Assembly: GCA_900541145.1 (NCBI GenBank)
Contig: UQIH01000002.1
Location: 62,001 to 126,000, forward strand
Reading direction: 5' to 3'
Length of the DNA stretch: 64,000 nt
Source of the DNA: an uncultured Collinsella sp.
GTDB taxonomy: Bacteria; Actinomycetota; Coriobacteriia; Coriobacteriales; Coriobacteriaceae
Below, piece after piece: positions 55,582 through 64,000 of the stretch. The translations under genes were made by a program, and so were the position numbers. Numbering within the stretch: the stretch's first letter is position 1; each line of letters opens with the position of its first letter. The notes under the pieces were generated by a model. The model was not told the DNA's origin. It did not search any database and saw only the letters and a program-made list of their open reading frames with translations.

Positions 55582-56670
55582 CTAGTCTAGGCGGACCGGA
55601 TCGTGAGGGTAGGCATTGAGAATCTCGACGCCGGACTCGGTAACTAGGGCCAGGTCCTCGATGCGAACGCCGGTGCGGCCGGGGAGGTAGATGCCCGGCT
55701 CGATGGAGAAAGTCATGCCCGGCTCGACAACCTGCTCGTTGACGAGCGAGACGTCGCCCGGCTCGTGATCCTGCAGGCCGATCGAGTGACCCAGGCGATG
55801 CGTAAAGTACTGCCCATAGCCCGAGTCTTCAATCACATCGCGCGCGGCGCGGTCCAGGTCGCACATGCGAACGCCCGGTGCGATGAGCGCCTCGGCGGCC
55901 TCGTTGGCACGGCGCACGATGTTGTAGATGTGTGCCGTCTTCTTGTCCGGCTCGCCCCAAAAGAACGTGCGCGTCATGTCCGAGCAGTAGTTGCAGCGGC
56001 GTCCGCCAATGTCGAACAGCACCACGTCGCCACGCTTGAGCACGGTGTCGTCGGGCTCGTGGTGCGGGTCGCCGGCGTTAGCACCAAAGCTCACGATGGG
56101 CGGAAAGCTAAAGCCCTCGCAGCCGTGCTTGCGATACAGGCCGAGCATCTGGTCGGCAATCTCGCGCTCCGTCACGCCTTCGTGGACGAGCTTGATCGCG
56201 TCGACCATCACGGCGTCGTTAGCGGCCGAGGACGCGCGCATGAGCTCCTGTTCGGCGTCATCCTTGTGGGTGCGCGCGGCGGTGACGGCAAAGTCGCCCA
56301 GGAAAAATTCGCTGGCGGCATGGCGCTCCATGAGCGGCATCAAAAAACCGGAACGCATGACGGTGTCGATGCCGAGTGGTTTGGTCGGATCGACTTCGCG
56401 AGCGATGGCATCGGCCACGACATCGGTATCGGTGTGGTAGGCGACGCGGGCATTGTCATACTCTGGCAGCTGGTGCAGGGCGTTGACTAGGATCACCGGC
56501 TCGCTACCGCGTGTGAGCAGCACGCCGCAAAAGCGTTCGAACATATCGGCATAAAAGCCGGTCAGGTAATAGATCGACCACGGGTCGTTTACGAGCAGCT
56601 GTGCGCCGGGGTGCTGAGCCTCGAGCGCATCGAGCACGCGCTCCACACGCTGGTCATCGACATGTGCCAT
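55582..56670 (-). CDS. M24-family Xaa-Pro aminopeptidase
   Basis: 362 residues. Creatinase-like N-terminal domain (residues 1-125) and pita-bread metal domain with LFDIGGRRCNYCSDMTRTF, the HRLGHSIGLQDHEPGD helix-loop and the terminal FSIEPGIYLPGRTGVRIED, which supply Asp, His and Glu ligands of two metals. Removes N-terminal residues before proline. The start at 56670 is preceded by AAAGGATG; the longer frame from 56718 lacks a signal. Confidence 0.87.
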   Translation of the reverse strand: MAHVDDQRVERVLDALEAQHPGAQLLVNDPWSIYYLTGFYADMFERFCGVLLTRGSEPVILVNALHQLPEYDNARVAYHTDTDVVADAIAREVDPTKPLGIDTVMRSGFLMPLMERHAASEFFLGDFAVTAARTHKDDAEQELMRASSAANDAVMVDAIKLVHEGVTEREIADQMLGLYRKHGCEGFSFPPIVSFGANAGDPHHEPDDTVLKRGDVVLFDIGGRRCNYCSDMTRTFFWGEPDKKTAHIYNIVRRANEAAEALIAPGVRMCDLDRAARDVIEDSGYGQYFTHRLGHSIGLQDHEPGDVSLVNEQVVEPGMTFSIEPGIYLPGRTGVRIEDLALVTESGVEILNAYPHDPVRLD

Positions 56671-56781
56671 GAAACATCCTTTCGCTAGGGTGCCACCATG
56701 GTATCCCAAGCCCGGCACATAGGGACGTTCCTTTTATGCCGGCACTTCGGGACACTCCTTTGCATCCCATGCGGCCCTCAT

Positions 56782-56850
56782 CAGTTGCGGTGAAATACGG
56801 ACTGTTTAGCGGCCTGAAGCCATAAAACAGTCCGTATTTCACCGCAACTG
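56782..56850. repeat. Palindromic repeat family A, copy 4
   Basis: 69-bp inverted repeat, arms CAGTTGCGG..TACGGACTG and the exact complement, with a partly paired centre. It lies downstream of the DUF1667 gene and upstream of the peptidase on the minus strand. Confidence 0.92.
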
Positions 56851-56905
56851 CGGAGGAGGGCGGGGTGGATGGCGGGGCAGTTAAAAGAGCCCCGTCCCAA
56901 ATTAG

Positions 56906-57298
56906 CTACTCGATGTCCATGCTGGCGATGAGGTTGATGTTGGTGTCTAGGAGGTTCTCCAGCACGACGTCGCCCATGCGGATGGGGGCTTTGACCACTA
57001 GTCCGCGGATGAGGGCCATGGCTTGGGCGTGGAGTTCTAGCGGGATGGCTTCGGCAGTGCGCACGGGGAGCAGGGCTTCGTCGCCGCCAGATACGGCCAC
57101 GGTGGTGGTGAGCACGCGCATGGGGCAGGTGAGTTCCTGATGTGCGAACTTATCACCGCGCGGGCAACTGTTGCCGGCCACGGAGCGCACCTCTGCCACG
57201 GCGCCGTCTGCGTTACGCTCTACCTCTACGGTCAGAAGGCATTCGGATGGGCAGGTGGTGCAGTTGAACTGCAGCGTCTCGATTGCGTTCGTGCTCAT
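56906..57298 (-). CDS. DUF1667 protein of the GlpA-like operon
   Basis: 130 residues. Four cysteines in CTTCPSECLLTVEVE and AGNSCPRGDKFAHQE probably bind an iron-sulfur cluster or zinc. DUF1667 proteins commonly follow GlpA-like and FAD oxidoreductase genes and may be the small electron-transfer subunit (a GlpC substitute). The start is ATG at 57298, four nucleotides after the preceding stop. Confidence 0.78.
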   Translation of the reverse strand: MSTNAIETLQFNCTTCPSECLLTVEVERNADGAVAEVRSVAGNSCPRGDKFAHQELTCPMRVLTTTVAVSGGDEALLPVRTAEAIPLELHAQAMALIRGLVVKAPIRMGDVVLENLLDTNINLIASMDIE

Positions 57299-57302
57299 GG
57301 CT

Positions 57303-58676
57303 TTACGCCCCCTCAACAGGGTCAACGGACAGGACAATCTCGCTGGCACCTAGGTCGAGTGCACGCTGAATCACCTTCGCTGGCAGTGGGAAGCTCTCCA
57401 TGACGCTCGGTTTAAACGGGCGGACCTTGCCTGTAAGCAGTTCCTCGTCGCCCGCCAGAATGCGCACGCGGGCGGCGTTGACCGGTCGGCGCACGCGGAA
57501 GTTGAGCTTGGTGAGCGCCGCGGCCGTAATGCGTTCCGGCAGCGCGTAGCCCGCGATGCCGGCAGGGGAGACCGTGAGCTCGCGGTCCGGAACGGCGCCC
57601 GCGCCGGTCCCCAGCGCGTACGCCGCCGCGGCTGCACCGGCCCTCTCGGACTCGGTCGTTACATTGTCGGCCAGGTCGTGCACGTGCAGCACGTTGCCGC
57701 AGGCAAAGATGCCCGGCACGCCCGTCTGCAGGCTCTGATCCACCACGGCGCCGCGCGTGCGCGGGTCAAGCTCTACGCCCGCGGCAACCGAAAGCTCGTT
57801 TTCGGGAATCAAGCCCACCGAAAGCAGCAGTGTGTCACACGGAACAACGCGCTCGGTCCCCGGAATGGGCGCCAGGCGCTCGTCGACCTGACTCACCTCG
57901 ACGGCTTCCACGCGATCGTGCCCGATCACACGCGTCACGGTGGTGGACAGGTGCAGCGGAATTCCAAAGTCCTCCAGGCAGTTCTTGACGTTGCGGCGCA
58001 GACCGTTGGCGTACGGCATGAGCTCGTACACGCCCTCGACCGAAATCCCCTCGAGCGTGCAGCGACGTGCCATGATCAGCCCGATGTCGCCCGAGCCCAA
58101 AATGACGGCACGCGAGCCGGGCTTGAGATTTTCGATATTGATGTATCGCTGCGCCAGGCCCGCCGTAAACACGCCGGCGGGTCGGCTGCCGGGAATCTTG
58201 ATCTCGCTGCGGGTGCGCTCGCGGCAACCCATGGCAAGGACGACCGCGCGCCCGGTGAGCTGTAGCATGCCGGCAGGGCTCATAAGCGTGACGGTATGGA
58301 CTGCGGCGGTTCCCGCACCTTCGTCCACGCTCGACGCGCCCGTGTCCTTGCCCGAATCAATCCCAAGCACCATGCTGCCCAAGAACAGCGCAATGTCGGT
58401 TGCGTGCACCTGGTCGATAAAGCGCTGCGCGTACTCGGGACCGGTGAGCTCCTGCTTAAAGTGCGAAAGACCAAAACCGGGGTGGATGCACTGGCGCAGG
58501 ATGCCGCCCAGGTGTTGCTCGCGCTCCACGATGGCCACGCGTGCGCCTGCCTTATGCGCGGCCAGCGCGGCCGCCATGCCGGCAGGTCCGCCGCCGATAA
58601 CGACCACGTCGAACGCCTGCGTCGGTACTGACTCAACGGCACCGCTGTCTGTAGCACTCGATTTGAATTCCGCCAT
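57303..58676 (-). CDS. NAD(P)/FAD-dependent oxidoreductase, partner of GlpA-like protein
   Basis: 457 residues. FAD-binding VVIGGGPAGMAAALAAHKAG near residue 25, second dinucleotide motif VILGSGDIGLIMARR near 190, and GIFACGNVLHVHDLADN near the FAD end. It belongs to the oxidoreductases found with GlpA homologues in anaerobes, probably moving electrons from glycerol-3-phosphate oxidation to a carrier. One nucleotide separates it from the gene upstream. Confidence 0.82.
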   Translation of the reverse strand: MAEFKSSATDSGAVESVPTQAFDVVVIGGGPAGMAAALAAHKAGARVAIVEREQHLGGILRQCIHPGFGLSHFKQELTGPEYAQRFIDQVHATDIALFLGSMVLGIDSGKDTGASSVDEGAGTAAVHTVTLMSPAGMLQLTGRAVVLAMGCRERTRSEIKIPGSRPAGVFTAGLAQRYINIENLKPGSRAVILGSGDIGLIMARRCTLEGISVEGVYELMPYANGLRRNVKNCLEDFGIPLHLSTTVTRVIGHDRVEAVEVSQVDERLAPIPGTERVVPCDTLLLSVGLIPENELSVAAGVELDPRTRGAVVDQSLQTGVPGIFACGNVLHVHDLADNVTTESERAGAAAAAYALGTGAGAVPDRELTVSPAGIAGYALPERITAAALTKLNFRVRRPVNAARVRILAGDEELLTGKVRPFKPSVMESFPLPAKVIQRALDLGASEIVLSVDPVEGA

Positions 58677-58677
58677 C

Positions 58678-60135
58678 CTAGCGCACCCCCTTCAGCGGTC
58701 CCTCAACCAGCCAAGAACCTGCGTCCTCCAACAACACCTCGCTGGGGTCGCAGCCCAGCTCCCGCGCCAGGATCGCCTCCACACGGCTCTGGCAAAACCC
58801 GCTCTGGCACCGGCCCATGCCGGCACGACAGCGGCGCTTGACGCCCTCGACCGAAACCGCGCCCGGCTGGCGTCGGATCGCGGCCACGATTTCGGCCTCG
58901 GGTACCGTCTCACAGCGGCAGACAATCTGTCCCCACGCGGGATCGGACTCGATCAGCTCCTCCTTGCGCGCCAGCGGCGCGCGGTCAAAGTCGTCCGGCG
59001 CGCGGCGAATTGGGTTCCAGTCCGCCCGCTCGTGCAGTTCCACGCCCGCCTCGCGCATCACGTGCTCCATGCGCTCGGCAATGGCCGGCGCGCTCGCCAC
59101 ACCCGGCGACTGAATACCCGCCGCCTGGAACAGCCCCGGCACCACGGCCGACTTTCCAATAAAGAAGTCGTTCGTTCCCTGAATGACCGGACGCCCGCCG
59201 GCAAATGCGCGCACCACGCGGCGCGTATCCAGATCGGGCACCAGCTTGCGCGCGCCGGTCAGCAGCGCGTTCACATCGCTCGCATAGGTCTGCGTGTCGC
59301 CCGGCTCGCGCACGGCAGCCGTGGCGGTGATCACGGTGTTGCCATGCACGGTGCCCGTCACGATAACGCCTTTCGACACCGGCGTCGGCACGGGGTAGAG
59401 CGGCATGAGCGTGCGCGGCTCCTTGTCCAGCACCACGATGTTGCCCTGACGCCAGACCATCTGGAATTCCTCGGCGCCCGCCATATGCGAGATGTCGGCG
59501 GCGCCGTTGCCCGCGGCGTTGATCAGGTAACGGCAGTGCACGTCTCCTGCGGGCGTTGCCAGCGTAAAGCGCGCGGCTCCTTCATCCGAGCCGACAGCTT
59601 CAATCGCCTCCACCGGTGCGGAACGCATAAACGTCACGCCGTTGGCAACGGCGTTTTCCAGCGCGGCGATGGCGACCTCAAAAGGGTCGACGTAACCGGT
59701 CGAAGGGCACCACAACGCGCACGTCGCCTTAGCACTCGCGCGCGGCTCCAGCTCGTGGATGCGCTCGGGGCCGATAATCGACAGCTCGGGCACGCCGTTG
59801 GCAAGGCCATTCTGGCGCAGCTTCTCCAGGTGAGCGCGGTCTTCATCGTTGAAGGTCAGTACCATCGACCCGGTGCGGCGGAACAAAAAGCCTAGCTCCT
59901 GGGCCCACGTGCCATATAGCTCGCAACCACGGGCGTTGACCTGCGCCTTGACCGTGCCCGGCGCCGGATCGTAGCCGGCGTGCACCAAGCCGCCGTTGGC
60001 CTTCGAGGCGCCCAGCGCGATATCGTTGGCAGCCTCGACCACGCAAATGGACAGGTTATAGCGCGCGAGCTGCCTCGCGATGGCACACCCGGTAATGCCC
60101 GCGCCCACAATTGCGATATCAAACGTTTCTGCCAC
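58678..60135 (-). CDS. glpA: GlpA-like FAD-dependent glycerol-3-phosphate dehydrogenase
   Basis: 485 residues. N-terminal Rossmann motif AIVGAGITGCAIARQLAR, DAO-family body (LINAAGNGAADISHMAG), and a C-terminal BFD-like domain with CRCETVPEAEI and CRAGMGRCQSGFC, expected to hold a [2Fe-2S] cluster. Likely oxidises glycerol-3-phosphate or a related hydroxy acid. First gene of a three-gene minus-strand operon. Its substrate is inferred from family and gene order. Confidence 0.8.
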   Translation of the reverse strand: MAETFDIAIVGAGITGCAIARQLARYNLSICVVEAANDIALGASKANGGLVHAGYDPAPGTVKAQVNARGCELYGTWAQELGFLFRRTGSMVLTFNDEDRAHLEKLRQNGLANGVPELSIIGPERIHELEPRASAKATCALWCPSTGYVDPFEVAIAALENAVANGVTFMRSAPVEAIEAVGSDEGAARFTLATPAGDVHCRYLINAAGNGAADISHMAGAEEFQMVWRQGNIVVLDKEPRTLMPLYPVPTPVSKGVIVTGTVHGNTVITATAAVREPGDTQTYASDVNALLTGARKLVPDLDTRRVVRAFAGGRPVIQGTNDFFIGKSAVVPGLFQAAGIQSPGVASAPAIAERMEHVMREAGVELHERADWNPIRRAPDDFDRAPLARKEELIESDPAWGQIVCRCETVPEAEIVAAIRRQPGAVSVEGVKRRCRAGMGRCQSGFCQSRVEAILARELGCDPSEVLLEDAGSWLVEGPLKGVR

Positions 60136-60152
60136 GGTGCCTCCCAGACAAG

Positions 60153-60180
60153 TTGACAGGCTGTCAATAGGACTATCCTA
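60153..60180 (-). promoter_or_regulatory. Adjacent palindromes upstream of the glpA-like gene
   Basis: TTGACA-GGC-TGTCAA (60153-60167) and TAGGA-CTA-TCCTA (60168-60180) abut each other 18-45 nt before the GlpA-like start. They fit operator sites of a regulator, and the first also contains a TTGACA -35-like element on both strands. Confidence 0.5.
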
Positions 60181-60300
60181 CGGTCTGCACACCCCCAGTG
60201 CGGCGGCAATGCGGCGAACAGCCCCGCTGCATCCGCCAACGGCAGTCGAGGGGAGACTCAGGACCATCGGTGACCTCGTCTGCCGCTCCTGGTGTCATAG

Positions 60301-60522
60301 GTTTGTCTCGTTCTGTAACGGTAAGCAGAAGAATTGGGTTCCAGATGTTACAGATCGAGACGTTTGCTAGGCGGGCCCTCTGTTTGTCTCGATCTGTAAC
60401 AGTAAGAGGGGAATTACGGTCCTACGTGTTACAGATTGAGACGTCAGTCTGGCGGGTCCTCCGTTCGTCTCGATCTGTAACATCTAGACCCGGATTCCGC
60501 TCCCACCTGTTACAGATTGAGA
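60301..60522. repeat. Tandem array of three 81-bp palindromic units
   Basis: Each unit has a left arm TCTCGATCTGTAAC (at 60306, 60387, 60468), exactly 27 variable nucleotides and a right arm GTTACAGATTGAGA (at 60347, 60428, 60509). Period is exactly 81. The 54-nt block from right arm to next left arm is well conserved (CGT..GGCGGG.CCTC.G..GTCTCG) and self-complementary at its ends. No coding frame or cas gene is near. It lies between the divergent glpA-like operon and the zinc-ribbon gene. The rest of the 487-nt gap shows no gene. Confidence 0.85.
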
Positions 60523-60622
60523 TGTTTGTGTCCGCGCCGGCCCCGTACCCAGCCGTAGTCCCATATAAACAAACCCCGTGGTAAACTTGACCGGACTGTT
60601 AATATTCCGAAAGGTACCCGTA

Positions 60623-61054
60623 ATGTCCAAGTACATCTCCGAGCTCATGTCGCCGCAGCTTATGGGCGTCGTCTATGCCTTTGTTGGCTTTATCATCGCC
60701 CTGTATGTGCTGTCGGTCGTCTATGTGTTCATCGACGCTCGCCGCCGCGGCGCCAGCGCCTACGTGGCATGGGGCATCATCGCCCTCATCCCGTTTGTGG
60801 GTCTCATCGCCTACCTGGTCCTGCGCCCGCACTCCTACGCGTCCGACCGCGAGGAGCAGGAGCTGGACATGGCCCTGCGCGAGCGCCAGCTTGCCCAATA
60901 CGGCACCTGCCCGCAGTGCGGCGCGCCCATCGAGAAGGATTTCGTCGTCTGCCCGGTGTGCGATACCCAGGTTCGCAATGTCTGCCCCAGCTGCCATCGC
61001 CCGCTCGATGCGCACTGGAAGGTCTGCCCCTACTGCCGAACTCGCATCCAGTAA
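60623..61054 (+). CDS. Membrane-anchored double zinc-ribbon protein
   Basis: 143 residues. Two membrane helices (about 9-35 and 45-65), the first ending in VFIDARRRG as in PLD-nuclease-N-like small proteins. The C-terminal half has two zinc ribbons: CPQC...CPVC and CPSC...CPYC. No catalytic residues are visible. Function unknown; possibly a sensor or scaffold. ATG 60623 was chosen over 60578 because it follows GAAAGG. Confidence 0.7.
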   Translation: MSKYISELMSPQLMGVVYAFVGFIIALYVLSVVYVFIDARRRGASAYVAWGIIALIPFVGLIAYLVLRPHSYASDREEQELDMALRERQLAQYGTCPQCGAPIEKDFVVCPVCDTQVRNVCPSCHRPLDAHWKVCPYCRTRIQ

Positions 61055-61157
61055 CGCATCCATCGCCGGGCCGGCCGCAAGCCACAGGCACCGTGCGTCC
61101 CGCGCAAGCCGCGCGCGCCTCACATCCCGCCCCACACGATGAAGCATGCGTAGAAAA

Positions 61158-61190
61158 TCGCCCGCCGTGCCATTAAGGTGCGGCGGGCGC
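61158..61190 (+). terminator. GC-rich hairpin upstream of thrS
   Basis: CGCCCGCCG / CGGCGGGCG arms (9 bp) without a strong U-run (CTTGTAT follows). It may end the zinc-ribbon transcript; the thrS promoter follows directly. Confidence 0.55.
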
Positions 61191-61218
61191 TTGTATACCA
61201 AGGCAACCTGCCTATAAT
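61191..61218 (+). promoter_or_regulatory. Sigma70-type promoter of thrS
   Basis: TTGTAT (61191-61196) and TATAAT (61213-61218), spacing 16. The leader to the ATG is about 65 nt, too short for a T-box. Confidence 0.6.
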
Positions 61219-61288
61219 GATGCAAGTCAAAAACGCCGAGCGCATCGCACGCACTTGCATCAGGCATCCGAGAGGAGAAAACATACCC

Positions 61289-63052
<1,764 letters not shown>

Positions 63053-63074
63053 GGCAAACTTCATAACAATTAAC

Positions 63075-63109
63075 AAAGGCGACCGTCCACAAAGGGCGGT
63101 CGCCTTTTT
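63075..63109 (+). terminator. Terminator of thrS
   Basis: AAAGGCGACCG / CGGTCGCCTTT stem followed by TT; 22 nt after the stop. Confidence 0.92.
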
Positions 63110-63123
63110 CATGCCGAAATAAG

Positions 63124-63151
63124 AAAAGCCGCTGGTTGAGCGGCTTTTTTT
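63124..63151 (+). terminator. Second hairpin terminator after thrS
   Basis: AAAAGCCGC / GCGGCTTTT stem, loop TGGTTGA, followed by TTT. The tandem terminators isolate thrS from the next operon. Confidence 0.88.
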
Positions 63152-63164
63152 GTTGCACAAAAAG

Positions 63165-63285
63165 GTACAGGTTTTTGTATCTTTCGACAGATGACATTAT
63201 ACGAGCAATTAATCAGCGTTTGCCCAGATTGCGCAAAATGTACTGCCATTAGGTGCATCTCCACCCCCTCTACAAAAACCTGTAC
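63165..63285 (+). promoter_or_regulatory. Inverted repeat spanning the leader of the NusG/LoaP-like gene
   Basis: GTACAGGTTTTTGTA (63165-63179) is exactly complementary to TACAAAAACCTGTAC (63271-63285), 91 nt apart. The AT-rich middle contains ATTATA- and TTAAT-like sequences. It may be an operator pair or a long leader stem; no further gene is visible in 63152-63377. Confidence 0.55.
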
Positions 63286-63377
63286 TTTTGCGACTGCGCC
63301 TAGCTGCGAGCGAGAAGCCTGTTCTAAACGCCCCCGCATTTGCGTGCATCGCAAAGCCAAAAGAGGGGGGCGAGAAC

Positions 63378-63968
63378 ATGGAACAGACGGCACGGCGCCA
63401 AGAGCAGCTGCCAGGCGCATTTAACGGCGTCACCACCAACAGCCAGCACGGCCGCGTCCGCTGGTATCTGGTCCATACCCCCCATGGAAAAGAGCGCGAG
63501 ACCTGCGAAAAGGTCCGCCGCATTATCCCGCACAACCTGATGCAGGACGCTTTTGTGATGCAAAAGGAGTTCTGGTTTAAGCGGGACGGCGCATGGTCGC
63601 TTCAAACCAAACCTATGTATAAGGAATATTTCTTCGTCGCCACGCACGATGCTGCCGCGCTCGATAGGGCTTTGGCTCAGCTGAGCTTTGGCTGTCGCAT
63701 CGCCGGCAGTAGGGAGCGGGCGTACATGCCCATGCCGGATGATGCGCAGGATTGGTACCGCAGCGTGCTGGACGACGACGGTGTGGTGCGCAATAGCGTT
63801 GCGCGCATAGAAGACGGTGTCTTGCACATAGAGCAGGGTCCCTTGGTGGGGCAAGAGGCCCGTGTAAAGAAGATCGACCGTCATAAGCGCTGGTGCCTGG
63901 TGGACGTGGGTGATGGCGACTCCGCTTTTAGGGAGCTGCTTGCGCTGGACGTTCCCAGCAAGACGTAA
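63378..63968 (+). CDS. loaP: NusG-family antiterminator, LoaP-like
   Basis: 196 residues. NGN domain with RWYLVHTPHGKERETCEKVRR and a C-terminal KOW region (GPLVGQEARVKKIDRHKRWCLVDV). NusG paralogues of this kind head polysaccharide or secondary-metabolite operons and let RNA polymerase pass terminators. The downstream operon lies outside the window. ATG 63378 follows GGGGGGCGAGAA. Housekeeping NusG is less likely because of isolation from secE/rpl genes. Confidence 0.72.
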   Translation: MEQTARRQEQLPGAFNGVTTNSQHGRVRWYLVHTPHGKERETCEKVRRIIPHNLMQDAFVMQKEFWFKRDGAWSLQTKPMYKEYFFVATHDAAALDRALAQLSFGCRIAGSRERAYMPMPDDAQDWYRSVLDDDGVVRNSVARIEDGVLHIEQGPLVGQEARVKKIDRHKRWCLVDVGDGDSAFRELLALDVPSKT

Positions 63969-64000
63969 GGGAGACGTTACACCAGCTATTCGTTCGCATT

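Noticed and set aside
60301..60522. CRISPR array
   Set aside because: Conserved blocks are 54 nt and palindromic, the variable cores are only 27 nt and partly similar, there are three units, and no cas genes are in the window.
61178..61288. Extended thrS start giving a TGS domain
   Set aside because: The added ~37 residues do not resemble TGS, include the promoter -10 region, and lack a ribosome binding site.

Overview
The window looks like a chromosomal stretch of an anaerobic, high-GC gut actinobacterium of the Coriobacteriia, most likely Collinsella or a close relative. This is inferred from gene content, codon use (mostly G/C in third positions) and gene style, not from a marker-gene search. 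Most genes lie on the + strand in tightly packed operons. The minus-strand units are a toxin-antitoxin pair (17623-18418) and a block of four genes (55582-60135).

Layout. 1-928: 3' part of a molybdate-type ABC ATPase. 1130-9319: two double-cubane-cluster (HgdB-like) proteins flanking a complete peptide/nickel-family ABC transporter. 9370-14502: a HgdC-like activator, a glycosyltransferase, selD (itself a selenoprotein, UGA at codon 17), yedF-like, a DUF3343 putative Se/S carrier and a cysteine desulfurase-like protein. 14570-16176: BrnQ-type transporter and tRNA-Pro and tRNA-Gly. 16259-18418: an AT-richer gene between two copies of a palindromic repeat, then a RelB-like/PIN-domain toxin-antitoxin pair. 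18845-34254: a formate hydrogenlyase locus with a HydN-like ferredoxin, selenocysteine formate dehydrogenase FdhF (UGA at codon 140), HycB-like ferredoxin, a Hyf-type energy-converting [NiFe] hydrogenase, HycH, HycI protease and a FocA channel. 34377-41299: an orphan molybdopterin oxidoreductase, selA, selB, tRNA-Sec (selC), mobA and a second, cysteine-rich DUF3343 protein. 41554-46884: glutamate dehydrogenase and a two-gene molybdenum hydroxylase. 47025-55342: tRNA-Leu, tig, clpP, clpX, valS and folC. 55582-60135 (minus): M24 peptidase and a GlpA-like/FAD oxidoreductase/DUF1667 operon. 60623-63968: zinc-ribbon membrane protein, TGS-less thrS and a NusG/LoaP-like antiterminator at the right edge.

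How it fits together. The selenium genes (selA, selB, selC, selD) supply selenocysteine for FdhF, and SelD needs selenocysteine itself. Molybdate uptake and MobA serve the FdhF cofactor. FdhF, the ferredoxins and the Hyf complex would couple formate oxidation to H2 evolution and probably ion pumping, with FocA moving formate. DUF3343, YedF and the desulfurase-like protein suggest extra selenium trafficking, possibly for a selenium-dependent molybdenum hydroxylase.

The least explained material is noncoding. There are four copies of a 67-73 bp palindrome with an invariant 20-nt core. Two mirror-image structured elements flank valS, with compensatory base changes. A multi-stem element lies between folC and the M24 peptidase. 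An array of three exact 81-bp units upstream of the zinc-ribbon gene alternates conserved palindromic blocks with 27-nt variable cores.
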